Shown here piece by piece: positions 8,228-16,958 of a DNA stretch of 64,000 nucleotides. The notes under the pieces are model-generated. The model was not told where the DNA came from, made no database searches, and saw only the letters and a list, made by a program, of their open reading frames with translations. Numbering within the stretch: the stretch's first letter is position 1; each line of letters begins with the position of its first letter. The DNA is taken from positions 1 to 64,000 of the forward strand of contig NZ_CAMLIG010000006.1 in NCBI RefSeq assembly GCF_946480185.1, in the 5' to 3' direction. The stretch is from an uncultured Pedobacter sp. (GTDB taxonomy: Bacteria; Bacteroidota; Bacteroidia; Sphingobacteriales; Sphingobacteriaceae). The translations under genes and the position numbers were made by a program.

Positions 8228-8635
8228 ATGATGAACTTAACACAAGATTTTCATTTTTTTCACAAACTAAATCTAAGATATCAAGCAGAGCTTGGCTTTT
8301 TAAAAGATGAAATTATGTTCTTAAAAGGCTTCTTAAAATCAAATTTTCCTGCCATGTTTTCTGAGTTGGCCGTTAGCCGTGTACAATTATTAAATGATAG
8401 ATTGGTAGAACTGAAACGGCTTCAAGAAAACGTATTGAGCGCCACAGCCTTACACCAAACCAATTTATTTACAAAGCACATCGACTTTTTAAAAATAGAA
8501 AATTACAGAATTGAGGACGATATTAAGGATTTAAATACCCGCTTTAAGTATTTAAAAAAAGAGATTTTTGCATTTTACAAAGATTCAACCGAAGGTAATT
8601 TAAATCCAATTTCAAACGAGTTGCAGTTAAGCTAA
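8228..8635 (+). CDS. Hypothetical coiled-coil protein
   Basis: I do not recognise a family. The 135-residue product is soluble and mostly helical, with heptad-like hydrophobic spacing through about residues 15-125 and no signal peptide. Two ATG codons are adjacent (8228 and 8231), so the start is ambiguous by one residue. It lies 52 bp after the second YceI gene and 9 bp before the small membrane protein, on the same strand. Codon use resembles its neighbours, and an intact frame in an AT-rich region of this length supports a real gene. Confidence 0.6.
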   Translation: MMNLTQDFHFFHKLNLRYQAELGFLKDEIMFLKGFLKSNFPAMFSELAVSRVQLLNDRLVELKRLQENVLSATALHQTNLFTKHIDFLKIENYRIEDDIKDLNTRFKYLKKEIFAFYKDSTEGNLNPISNELQLS

Positions 8636-8644
8636 AAAATTAAG

Positions 8645-9052
8645 ATGAAAAAAATCATACTATCCGGATTGGTGGCTGGCATCATATTATTTATCATCAG
8701 CTATGGCGGGCTTTACCTTTCCGTTAGGTTTTTCCCAAGCCTATTTATAGAATATAACAGCCCATTATTTAACTCAGACGGCAGTAGAGATTTACTGTTT
8801 TACCTTCATCCTTTCATCATTAGCTTTGCCCTATCCTGGTTCTGGGACAGGTTTAAGGCACTCTTTAAAGGCACTTTTATATTACGCGGGATAGAGTTTG
8901 GTTTTGTTTACGCTATGGTAGCCCTTTTACCAGTGATGTGGATTACTTTTAGTTCTTTAGACATTACTTTTAGTATTGTATTGAGCTGGTTTTTGTACGG
9001 ATTAATGCAGGCCATTTTTGCAGGGCTAATCTTCGCAAAAAGAAATCCGTAA
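8645..9052 (+). CDS. Small four-helix membrane protein, unknown
   Basis: The 135-residue product has four hydrophobic segments: about residues 4-27 (LSGLVAGIILFIISYGGLYL), 53-70 (HPFIISFALSWFW), 80-102 and 108-131. An acidic and aromatic periplasmic loop lies between the first two. It resembles small DUF-type inner-membrane proteins of Bacteroidota, but I cannot name the family. It follows the coiled-coil gene by 9 bp and ends the YceI/barrel gene group. Confidence 0.65.
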   Translation: MKKIILSGLVAGIILFIISYGGLYLSVRFFPSLFIEYNSPLFNSDGSRDLLFYLHPFIISFALSWFWDRFKALFKGTFILRGIEFGFVYAMVALLPVMWITFSSLDITFSIVLSWFLYGLMQAIFAGLIFAKRNP

Positions 9053-9167
9053 TTGGTATTGCGAACGTTGCGTGATACAACATGGCAACCTTACTGGTGA
9101 GATCTTCTACGCCAGCCGGCGGACCAGCATGACGCAATTAAAAAATCTTCGTGTTGAGGTCTAATAT

Positions 9168-9191
9168 ATTTCATATAAATCAATATGAAAT
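9168..9191. repeat. ATTTCATAT/ATATGAAAT inverted repeat, copy 2
   Basis: Perfect 9-bp arms at 9168-9176 and 9183-9191 with a 6-nt loop. Flanks (CTAATAT before, GACGTTA after) match the copy at 4860-4883. The rest of the 9053-9421 gap holds this element and the hairpin at 9237, and no gene. Confidence 0.7.
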
Positions 9192-9236
9192 GACGTTAAA
9201 ACTCATGATTTATCAACAATAAAAGAGGGTGTCACC

Positions 9237-9287
9237 CTGAGCGGAGTCGAAGGGGAGCGATGGGCTTTATGCTTCGACTCCGCTCAG
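9237..9287. repeat. CTGAGCGGAGTCGAAG palindrome
   Basis: Arms CTGAGCGGAGTCGAAG (9237-9252) and CTTCGACTCCGCTCAG (9272-9287) are a perfect 16-bp inverted repeat around a 19-nt loop, flanked by GTCACC and CAGGACA. It is a dispersed REP-like element: half of it recurs at 52755-52770 and a shortened hairpin at 55237-55263. It could also act as a transcription end for the convergent genes on either side, although no T-run follows. Confidence 0.75.
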
Positions 9288-9421
9288 CAGGACAAAACGG
9301 CTCTGCTTTTAATAGTCTAATTATGAAAAACGTAAATGGTAACGCAGTGAAACATCTCACAAACAATTATTAACTTATAAAATTCAGGTCTTTGTAGAGA
9401 CTACAACTACCGAAAGATATA

Positions 9422-11101
9422 TTATTGCGCCAGCTTCGCCCAAGTATCTTTTAAAGTTGCGGTTCTGTTAAACACCAAGTGTTCTGCAGTTGAGTCGGTA
9501 TCCAAACAAAAATAACCTTTACGGATAAATTGGTAACGCCTATCTGGGTTTTCTGCCAATTGCTGTTGAGCGTTTGCCAAATCTGGCTCTATGTACGCAT
9601 TTTTTATCACCACTAAACTTTCTGAGTTCAGGTAATCTTTAAAATCACCTTCTTCACGGTCGGGTTCTTCAGCAGTAAATAACCTATCGTACAGCCTTAC
9701 TTCGGCAGTTTTTGCATGTTTGGCACTTACCCAATGCATGGTTCCTTTCACTTTTAAACCAGACGTATCTTCGCCAGATTTTGATTCGGGGAAATACGTA
9801 CAATGAATTTCTGTAACGTTCCCTTCCGCATCTTTCACAAAATCATCACACCTCACAATGTAAGCATTCTTTAAACGGCTCATTAAACCTGGCCCTAACC
9901 GGAAGAATTTTTTTGGTGGCTCTTCCATAAAATCTTCTCGCTCTATCCAAAGTTCGCGACTAAAAGGAATTTGGCGTTCACCGTCGTGGCCTTCAACCTC
10001 CGGGTTGTTTTCGCCATGCAACATTTCCTCTTGCCCTTCCGGATAGTTGGTAATCACCATTTTAATGGGATCTAAAACCGCCATCCTTCTCCACGAAGTT
10101 TTGTTTAAATCTTCACGGATGAAAAACTCCAACAAACTATATTCGATTAAATTCTCTCTTTTGGCAATGCCGATACGCTCACAAAAGTTGCGGATAGATG
10201 AAGGCGTAAAACCTCTCCGGCGCAAACCGCTGATGGTGGGCATACGCGGGTCATCCCAGCCAGAGACAAATTTTTCATTTACCAACTGCAATAATTTTCT
10301 TTTACTGGTAACGGTATAATTTAAGTTTCTACGGGCAAATTCATATTGTTTTGACGGATAAATCTCCAGTTTTTCAATCAGCCAGTTGTATAAATCACGG
10401 TGAGGCACAAACTCTAAAGTACAAACAGAATGGGTTACATGCTCAATAGCATCGCTTTGCCCGTGTGCAAAATCATACATGGGATAAATGCACCAAGCAT
10501 CACCAGTACGGTGATGTTTAGCATGTTTTATACGGTACAAAATAGGGTCACGCATGATCATATTCACATGTGCCATGTCAATTTTCGCTCGCAACGTACG
10601 GCTTCCGTCCGGAAATTCACCGTTTTTCATGCGGGCAAATAAATCCAGATTTTCCGCTACGCTTCGGTCTCTGAACGGACTGTTTTTTCCGGGCTCAGTA
10701 GGCGTTCCTTTTAAGGTAGCCATATCTTCTGCGCTTAGCTCATCCACATAAGCCAAACCTTTTTCAATCAGTTTAACGGCATAGGCATAAAGCGTGTCAA
10801 AATTGTCCGAAGCATAGTTTTCGTTCTCCCACTTAAAACCTAGCCATGCAATGTCTTTTTTTATCGCATCAACGTAAATGGTTTCTTCTGTAAGCGGGTT
10901 GGTATCATCAAAGCGCAAATTGGTATAGCCTTTAAACTTCTCGGTTAAACCAAAATTAAGGCAAATGCTGCTGGCATGGCCAATATGTAAAAAGCCATTT
11001 GGCTCTGGCGGAAAACGGGTGATAATTTGATCGTATTTACCTTCTTTTAAATCGGTTTCTACAATTTCTTCTATAAAGTTGAGTGATTTCTCTTCAGACA
11101 T
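9422..11101 (-). CDS. glnS: Glutamine--tRNA ligase
   Basis: Charges tRNA-Gln with glutamine in the cytoplasm. The class I signature is PNGFLHIGHASS near residues 33-44, and the second signature appears as VTSKRKL, the GlnRS form of KMSKS. LRFDDTNP and YDFAHGQSDAIEHVTHS are strong GlnRS landmarks. The C-terminal anticodon-binding beta-barrels are present to the end (RRYQFIRKGYFCLD...). The 559-aa length is normal for a bacterial GlnRS. The ATG at 11101 is the first start after a good promoter at 11121-11151. Confidence 0.97.
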   Translation of the reverse strand: MSEEKSLNFIEEIVETDLKEGKYDQIITRFPPEPNGFLHIGHASSICLNFGLTEKFKGYTNLRFDDTNPLTEETIYVDAIKKDIAWLGFKWENENYASDNFDTLYAYAVKLIEKGLAYVDELSAEDMATLKGTPTEPGKNSPFRDRSVAENLDLFARMKNGEFPDGSRTLRAKIDMAHVNMIMRDPILYRIKHAKHHRTGDAWCIYPMYDFAHGQSDAIEHVTHSVCTLEFVPHRDLYNWLIEKLEIYPSKQYEFARRNLNYTVTSKRKLLQLVNEKFVSGWDDPRMPTISGLRRRGFTPSSIRNFCERIGIAKRENLIEYSLLEFFIREDLNKTSWRRMAVLDPIKMVITNYPEGQEEMLHGENNPEVEGHDGERQIPFSRELWIEREDFMEEPPKKFFRLGPGLMSRLKNAYIVRCDDFVKDAEGNVTEIHCTYFPESKSGEDTSGLKVKGTMHWVSAKHAKTAEVRLYDRLFTAEEPDREEGDFKDYLNSESLVVIKNAYIEPDLANAQQQLAENPDRRYQFIRKGYFCLDTDSTAEHLVFNRTATLKDTWAKLAQ

Positions 11102-11120
11102 GTGCTTAGCGTATAGCCTG

Positions 11121-11151
11121 CAAAAATAGCAAAATTAAAGAAAGGCGGAAA
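11121..11151 (-). promoter_or_regulatory. Promoter of glnS
   Basis: On the minus strand TATTTTTG (11121-11128) matches the TAnnTTTG -7 box, and TTTC sits 19 nt upstream (11148-11151) in place of the -33 TTTG. The transcript would start just upstream of the glnS ATG, leaving a short leader. Confidence 0.6.
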
Positions 11152-11175
11152 GCCTGATTAAACTGCTTATTGGCG

Positions 11176-12552
11176 CTAATCATCTAACGCCATAAATAAA
11201 TTGTTCAAAGATTCGCTAAACAGCGGATGCGCAAACATGGTATGCCTAACTTGCTGGTAAGTAATTTTGCCCAAAATGGCCATTTGCAAAACCGACATCA
11301 CTTCGCCACCTTCTGTACCGATAATAGTGGCGCCTAAAATCTGCTTTGTTTTGGCATCAACAACGGCTTTCATATAACCCAAAGTTTCGCCAGTTTCCAA
11401 AGCTCTCGCCACATATTTCATGGGCAAAGTAGCTACCCGGTAATCTATTTTCTTAGCTTTTGCTTCTTTTTCCGTAATTCCCACACGCCCCATTTGTGGG
11501 TCGGTAAACATACAGTAAGGAATTAAGCGGTTGGTGGTGCTTTTATTTTTTTTATTGATGAGGTTGTCATAAATGACCAAATGATCGTTATAGGCAACAT
11601 GAGTAAAAGCCGGACCACCTTTAACATCGCCTAAAGCGAAGATATTTTTTGTAGCAGTTTGCAATTTACTGTTTACTACAATATGGCCTTTATCATCGGT
11701 TTTAACTCCCGCAGCTTTTAAATTCAAACTTTCTGTTTGAGGTTTTCTGCCTGTGGCTATTAAAATATGGCTGCAAGAAAAAGTTCTGCTTACACCCTTT
11801 ACGGTTGCAATTACTTTTTTCTGCTTTTTGCCGCTTATCGCTGATACTTTTGCGCCGGTATAAATTTCAATGTTTTCTTTGGCAAATATTTCTGTCATCG
11901 CTATACAAACATCTTCATCTTCATGCGGAAGCAAAGTTTTCGATTGTTCAAGAATAGTGACTTTGGCACCAAACCTGTTCATCATTTGGCCTAGTTCCAA
12001 AGCAATATAGCCTCCGCCAATAATCACCAGATGCTTCGGCACTTCCCTGAGTTCTAACAATGAAGTGGAAGTAAGATAAGGTGTATCTTCAATACCTTTC
12101 AGTTTCGGAATTAGCGGACTTGCACCCGTATTTATGAAAATCTGTTTTCCCTTTATTTCGAGTTTTCCTTTAGAAGTTTTGATTTTTAGGGTTTCCTTAT
12201 CGATAAAAGAAGCTTCGCCCATAATCATTTCCAGGTTTTTAACTTTCTTTAAACCCTTAACTGCACCGTTTCTAAAAGAGCTTACAATCTGTTGTTTTCG
12301 GTCATAAACTTGATCATAATTTATACTGATATTTTTGCACTTAACACCCCAGTGTGCCGAATTTTTAACGATGTGTGCCACCCGGGCAGAAAAAATCATT
12401 GTCTTGGTGGGTGAGCAGCCATCGTTGATGCAAGTACCGCCAATTAATCTTTTCTCAATCAAAGCTACCAATTTGCCCGCTTTAGCCAGTTTCTTAGCCA
12501 AAGGAATTCCGGCTTGCCCGGCGCCAATGATTACTGCATCAAATTTTTTCAT
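11176..12552 (-). CDS. FAD-dependent pyridine nucleotide-disulfide oxidoreductase
   Basis: Flavoprotein of the dihydrolipoamide dehydrogenase/mercuric reductase family. It has the FAD motif GAGQAG (residues 10-15), the redox pair in GGTCINDGCSPTKT (Cys41 and Cys46), the NAD(P)H motif IGGGYIALELG near residue 178, the ATGRKP and FALGDV signatures, and the C-terminal dimer motif AHPLFSESLNNL with the catalytic His and Glu. It lacks the N-terminal metal-binding domain and C-terminal cysteine pair of true mercuric reductases, and no 2-oxoacid dehydrogenase genes are nearby. The physiological substrate is unknown; annotation as a mercuric reductase would be unsafe. Confidence 0.9.
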   Translation of the reverse strand: MKKFDAVIIGAGQAGIPLAKKLAKAGKLVALIEKRLIGGTCINDGCSPTKTMIFSARVAHIVKNSAHWGVKCKNISINYDQVYDRKQQIVSSFRNGAVKGLKKVKNLEMIMGEASFIDKETLKIKTSKGKLEIKGKQIFINTGASPLIPKLKGIEDTPYLTSTSLLELREVPKHLVIIGGGYIALELGQMMNRFGAKVTILEQSKTLLPHEDEDVCIAMTEIFAKENIEIYTGAKVSAISGKKQKKVIATVKGVSRTFSCSHILIATGRKPQTESLNLKAAGVKTDDKGHIVVNSKLQTATKNIFALGDVKGGPAFTHVAYNDHLVIYDNLINKKNKSTTNRLIPYCMFTDPQMGRVGITEKEAKAKKIDYRVATLPMKYVARALETGETLGYMKAVVDAKTKQILGATIIGTEGGEVMSVLQMAILGKITYQQVRHTMFAHPLFSESLNNLFMALDD

Positions 12553-12618
12553 ATCATTTTTATTATTCTACGTTAAACATGGGCACTGCTATCAACAGCA
12601 AGAACTTGACCAAGGCAA

Positions 12619-12658
12619 TAAAAAAAAGAGGCTGTCTCTGGGTTAAAGAAACAGCCTC
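12619..12658 (-). terminator. Terminator after the NTF2-like gene
   Basis: On the minus strand the 8-bp arms GAGGCTGT (12651-12658 complement) and ACAGCCTC (12628-12635 complement) close a 15-nt loop and are followed by eight T residues. It lies 30 bp beyond the stop codon of the gene at 12688 and before the oxidoreductase gene. Confidence 0.85.
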
Positions 12659-12687
12659 CGTTTTAAGGTTAATTGTTTATATGGGTT

Positions 12688-13122
12688 TTACTTAAATTCA
12701 GAAGAAACGGAATTGATTTTCCAATCGTTACCGGATTTTACCAGCGTTACATAGTTTTCTCTGATAAAAGTATCATAAACCTGGCTCACTTTTACTATCG
12801 TATAACTATCTGTACTTACTACCACCGCAGATGCAACTTCGCACTGTTGTGTTACGCCTTTGTTTCTCATCACAAAACTGTATTCTTCGCTTTTTGAATG
12901 ACTGATACTTTTTCCGTTTGTAGAAATGGTAAACTTAGCATCATCGGTAAACAATTTATTGAAATTGCTCACGTTGCCGTACTTAATTAAGTTAACGTAA
13001 TTGCTTATACTGGTACTCATACTTTGAGTAGTTCCTGTACGGTCATCTGCTTTTGCAAAACTGATGGTAGCCACTGTCATCACTAGGGCTAAAATTGATT
13101 TTTTTAGGTTAAAATTTTTCAT
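12688..13122 (-). CDS. Secreted NTF2-like (lumazine-binding type) protein
   Basis: A 144-residue protein with a signal peptide (MKNFNLKKSILALVMTVATI, cleavage near SFAKA) and an NTF2-like/SnoaL-type cone fold: an N-terminal helix SISNYVNLIKYGNVSNFNKLF, FTDDAKFTI, and strands ending YVTLVKSGNDWKINSVSSEF. Members of this family in Bacteroidota are usually annotated putative lumazine-binding; the ligand or reaction is unknown. It has its own terminator and no operon partner. Confidence 0.75.
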   Translation of the reverse strand: MKNFNLKKSILALVMTVATISFAKADDRTGTTQSMSTSISNYVNLIKYGNVSNFNKLFTDDAKFTISTNGKSISHSKSEEYSFVMRNKGVTQQCEVASAVVVSTDSYTIVKVSQVYDTFIRENYVTLVKSGNDWKINSVSSEFK

Positions 13123-13331
13123 CGTCTTAATTTTTAATTGTTTAATGATTTTTGGAATATAGACGAACGTACTTAGGGAAAAGTTACAGCATCACCATAA
13201 AAAAATTAAACCTGACGATTTAAAATTATAAAAACCACACCGAGTGCTTAAGTATAAAATGGTGTTTTTAAAGTGGCTAGAGTAGCTTTAGCAATAAATT
13301 TAAAAGGAATATTCTCTAAATATTTCTCAAC

Positions 13332-13361
13332 AAAAAAGGGAGTTGACTACTGCCAACTCCC
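13332..13361 (-). terminator. Terminator after the PepSY-like gene
   Basis: Arms GGGAGTTG (13338-13345) and CAACTCCC (13354-13361) around an 8-nt loop; on the minus strand the hairpin is followed by six T residues. It ends the PepSY-like lipoprotein gene, about 27 bp after its stop. Confidence 0.85.
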
Positions 13362-13387
13362 TTAAAAATAACAATAATTTGGACAAA

Positions 13388-14308
13388 TTATCTTATACTT
13401 CTTGCACTCACAAACACGCCAGCGCCATCAAATACAATGGCATATTTTGTTAAGTTGGCATCAATAACTACTAAATATCCTTTTGCAGTAGTACCTGAAG
13501 AAGCAGAAAATGCTTTTTCAAATACATAATTTGGATAAGTAGCGGTTAAATAAGTTAAAACTGCTGCTGGAAGTGCAGTTTGTGCAACTTGAGCCTCTTT
13601 ACCTAATTTAGAAGCTATAGAATTTCTAACCACAAAAGTTCCGGTTATGGTAAAAACGTTGCTGAAATAAGTTACGTTTTTGCTCAATAACACAATGCTT
13701 CCGTCTTTACTTAGCCAAGCAGATTTTAGCGTATCTTTTGGATAAGTAGTAGTCATGTATGTTTTTATGGTAGTAGCCAAAGCAGAAAGCGCCAAGCTAT
13801 CTCTGTGTGCGGCATTTCTATTTTCGAAACAGCCACCAACATGATGGTCGCGGTCTTCTCTCATATCATTGCCCTCTCTAAGCTCTAGAACTGCTTTAAA
13901 AGTACCATCTGCCGCAAATTTAATTGCAACTGGTTTATTGTTAAAAATTATAGCCACTACATAGCTATCTTTAGTAGTGCTAGCTGTAGTTAGTGCTGTA
14001 CTAAATGCTTTAATAAAGGTATAGCCAGCATAATTTGTAGTTAAATAGGTTGTAATTGCTGCCGGTAAGTTAGCTGCGGTAACACTGGTTCTTTGATGAT
14101 CTTTTGCGCAAGCACCTATTGCATAAACAGAATCCGTAGAAAGTTTTACGCTACCCACAATGCTTTGACTTGCCGCCACTGCAACTGCCCCGTTTAAAGA
14201 AATTGCTTTTGAAGAGTCAAGCTGTGCAGTGTCTGTTTTTTTACATGCAGTAAATGCTAAAGTAGCAAGCGCTAAGAAAAGAACGTTTTTTTTGATTAAT
14301 TTTTTCAT
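13388..14308 (-). CDS. Lipoprotein with PepSY-like repeats
   Basis: A 306-residue predicted lipoprotein (lipobox FTAC, Cys21). Two or three repeats share the pattern LPAAITTYLTTNYAGYTFIKAF and LPAAVLTYLTATYPNYVFEKAF, each followed by strands such as YVVAIIFNNKPVAIKFAADGTF. This matches the PepSY-like (BLIP-like) fold found in many Bacteroidota surface or periplasmic proteins; the ligand is unknown. It lies 94 bp downstream of the TonB receptor gene and on the same strand, so it may be part of the sigma-regulated unit, and has its own terminator. A His- and Asp-rich loop (EDRDHHVGGCFENRN) sits near the middle. Confidence 0.78.
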   Translation of the reverse strand: MKKLIKKNVLFLALATLAFTACKKTDTAQLDSSKAISLNGAVAVAASQSIVGSVKLSTDSVYAIGACAKDHQRTSVTAANLPAAITTYLTTNYAGYTFIKAFSTALTTASTTKDSYVVAIIFNNKPVAIKFAADGTFKAVLELREGNDMREDRDHHVGGCFENRNAAHRDSLALSALATTIKTYMTTTYPKDTLKSAWLSKDGSIVLLSKNVTYFSNVFTITGTFVVRNSIASKLGKEAQVAQTALPAAVLTYLTATYPNYVFEKAFSASSGTTAKGYLVVIDANLTKYAIVFDGAGVFVSARSIR

Positions 14309-14402
14309 GTTTCTAAGTTTAAAATTATAATTGTAAGCGCTTTCGTATCGCTCTTATAACCTAAACCGCGGTAAATGAATTATACCCTCATTATTTTTTA
14401 AA

Positions 14403-16958
14403 TTAAATTGAAAAACTTAAAAACAATGTTGGTGTAAAAGGTACAGTTTGACTGTAAATGTTCAAAGTATTGGTTTCTTCGGTGGGTATTCTCCGCAAAT
14501 TTTCTGACTTAAGATTCTGTGTATCAAATAAATTTAGAATAGACAACCCGGTTTGCAAATAATATTTTTTGGCCGAAAACCTATAGGTTAAGGCAGTATC
14601 AAATCTTTGGTATGGTACCACATCATCCTTAACATTTGGATTGGTACTTGGAAAACCAGAACCGTAAACATAATCTGCCGAAAGATAAAAAGGGGACATA
14701 TTTAAAATACAGGCAAATTTAACTTCATGAGTTTGATCTTGCGGAGCTCTTTCAGAAAGTTCTGTCGCGGTATTTTTTGTTTTTACTGGATAGTATTCAG
14801 TGGTTTTACTTAAAGTGTAGGCTACCCATGCTGTACTTCCTTTGAAATTCTTTCTAACCAAAATATCCATTCCAATAGCTTTGCCTTCTCCAATTAAATT
14901 TGTGCTGCTATTTTTTGTTTGTATAACTTTGGTAATACCCGAAGTAGTTTTGTTGTAAAAATTCAAATCCACTTTCCAGCTTTTTTTACGATAAATGGCC
15001 CCTAAAACGAAGTGATTGGAAGTATAGATTGGGATATTTTTACCATCACAAACGGTCCAGTTGTAAACAGAATTCCCTTGTTCATCAACCGTGGCATTGT
15101 AGGCAATAAATTGTTTGTAAATTCCCCAAGCCCCAGAAAGTTTTAATTGATCATTAACCTGATAATTTGCAATAAACCTCGGTTGTACAAAAGATTTGCT
15201 TAAGTTCATATCATAGTTTATCCTTACTCCGGGTGTAAGCTTAAGTTTTGGCGTGATAAAATAGTTTAATTCCGAAAAGGCATAAAACCTACTACTATAT
15301 GCTTCTTTGTTAAGTTTTTCGATCTGGATAGAGTCTCGCGTTAATGTAGTTTGATTATAAGTATAACCAAGTCCCATGAATAAACTGTAATTTTTTCTGG
15401 TCGGTAATAAATGGGTTAATTTAACGGTACTTTCAGAAATATTGTTCTTCAGCAGTGTTGCAGTCTCATTATAAAGTTGCCCATTATTGGTAAAGTTTAG
15501 CTGTGAAGCATTTCCGTTTTGGTTGTTTAAACTAGAGGAAGCTAGTGTGATACTTGATATTGAACCTTTATTCCAAACTTTGGTGTAATTGGCAGCACTT
15601 CCAAATTGCTTGTTCTTTTCCTGATCTTCACCATCCACTTTAAACCGTCCTTGGCTGGTATGATATGAGGATGAGAAATCATCATTACCCTTAAATAAAC
15701 TGAAATAAAAGTTTTCTCCTTTTTCTGACTTTCCTGCAAACTTGATGTTGAAATCGTTAAAGCTGTAATCAGGTATCACGTTAAAATTAGCACTATTTGC
15801 CAATACATCTCTTTTACCTGCTCTATTATTTAATTTATAAGGATTAAATACGTTATAATACGTTTGCCTTCCGGCAATTACAAGAGCTGTATTTTTAAAC
15901 AAGGGTGTACTGGCAATACCATTTAACGTCAAATTATCCACTCCAACTTTTAAAGTAGGCTTAGCCGTATTTCCCTCTATTCCTGTAATATCTACAACGC
16001 CGCCAACCCTATCGCCTTGAGCGACACCATATCCGCCTTTTTGGATATTTAAATCTTTAGCCATTAGCGGATTGATAGCGCCAATCTCATCGTTAAAGTT
16101 TTTAAGTCCAAATATGGTAAATCCGTCGAAAGACACTTTAGTTTGACCTTTGTAACTTCCCCAAATCAGAAGGTCATTGAACTGGTCACCCGAAGCTAAA
16201 ATCCCGGGTTGTAAGCGCAACAAATTATACACGGAATTATCATTTCCTCCGGGTAAATTTTGCCCAATATTGTGGTTTATTTTTAAAACACCTGCGCTGT
16301 AGAAAGTGTTGCTTTCGATATTTGACTGTGACGGATTAAAGACAACCTCGGATAATTGTATGTTGTTTGGTTCTAACTTAATGCTTACATAATTATCTGC
16401 GGCAACCAGCGTATCTAGTTTGATGTATCCCAAATAAGAAATTTTTAATCTAAATACACTGTCCGTATTGGAAGTGTAAGAAAAGTTACCACGTGGACCA
16501 GATAATAAAGACAAACCATTAATTACAACTGTGGAAAAGGGCAAAGTTTCATCGCTAATAGCATCCCTAATATTCCCGCTAATCAAATAATTTTTTTTGC
16601 TAACGTTTAATCCGCTTACAATAAAAACATTCGACTCCAGATCTACCTTTAAAGGCAAATCTTTGACCAGATATTTTAAAGCTTTATCTGCAGTTGGGAA
16701 TGTTTTATCGAGATTAACCTTATATCCCCTAAGCTTGTCATCATTAAAAGAAACCTTTATTCCGTAAGTGTCTCTTAAGTTGGTAATAATATCGCTTAAA
16801 CAAGTGTCTTTCGCTTTAATGGCAATCCTAGACTGAGCGAAAGCAGATGGTTTAAAAAAAAGTAGAATTAAAAAAGTAAATAAATAGAATATTACAGCCT
16901 TATGGCTTTTTTTGAATGATATACGCCCCAGAAGGTTGTTTTTTATATTCAAGTTCAA
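14403..16958 (-). CDS. TonB-dependent receptor with STN domain
   Basis: An outer-membrane receptor of the FecA-type signalling class. After a hydrophobic leader ending SAFAQ come an STN (secretin/TonB N-terminal) domain about residues 45-115, a carboxypeptidase-like regulatory domain about 128-200, a plug starting near 205, and a 22-strand barrel to the end (TPTLFLSFSI). The STN domain transmits signals to a FecR anti-sigma factor, encoded immediately upstream. The frame has no ATG before the signal peptide: TTG at 16958, or TTG at 16952, are the only start candidates. This start overlaps the 3' end of fecR by up to 59 nt, which suggests translational coupling. The substrate is unknown. SusD is absent, so this is not a standard polysaccharide utilisation locus. 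Confidence 0.85.
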   Translation of the reverse strand: MNLNIKNNLLGRISFKKSHKAVIFYLFTFLILLFFKPSAFAQSRIAIKAKDTCLSDIITNLRDTYGIKVSFNDDKLRGYKVNLDKTFPTADKALKYLVKDLPLKVDLESNVFIVSGLNVSKKNYLISGNIRDAISDETLPFSTVVINGLSLLSGPRGNFSYTSNTDSVFRLKISYLGYIKLDTLVAADNYVSIKLEPNNIQLSEVVFNPSQSNIESNTFYSAGVLKINHNIGQNLPGGNDNSVYNLLRLQPGILASGDQFNDLLIWGSYKGQTKVSFDGFTIFGLKNFNDEIGAINPLMAKDLNIQKGGYGVAQGDRVGGVVDITGIEGNTAKPTLKVGVDNLTLNGIASTPLFKNTALVIAGRQTYYNVFNPYKLNNRAGKRDVLANSANFNVIPDYSFNDFNIKFAGKSEKGENFYFSLFKGNDDFSSSYHTSQGRFKVDGEDQEKNKQFGSAANYTKVWNKGSISSITLASSSLNNQNGNASQLNFTNNGQLYNETATLLKNNISESTVKLTHLLPTRKNYSLFMGLGYTYNQTTLTRDSIQIEKLNKEAYSSRFYAFSELNYFITPKLKLTPGVRINYDMNLSKSFVQPRFIANYQVNDQLKLSGAWGIYKQFIAYNATVDEQGNSVYNWTVCDGKNIPIYTSNHFVLGAIYRKKSWKVDLNFYNKTTSGITKVIQTKNSSTNLIGEGKAIGMDILVRKNFKGSTAWVAYTLSKTTEYYPVKTKNTATELSERAPQDQTHEVKFACILNMSPFYLSADYVYGSGFPSTNPNVKDDVVPYQRFDTALTYRFSAKKYYLQTGLSILNLFDTQNLKSENLRRIPTEETNTLNIYSQTVPFTPTLFLSFSI

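Noticed and set aside
11176..12552. Mercuric reductase (merA)
   Set aside because: No N-terminal metal-binding domain, no C-terminal Cys pair and no mer genes nearby.
14403..16958. SusC of a polysaccharide utilisation locus
   Set aside because: No SusD gene follows, and the STN domain with FecR and sigma indicates a signalling receptor of another type.
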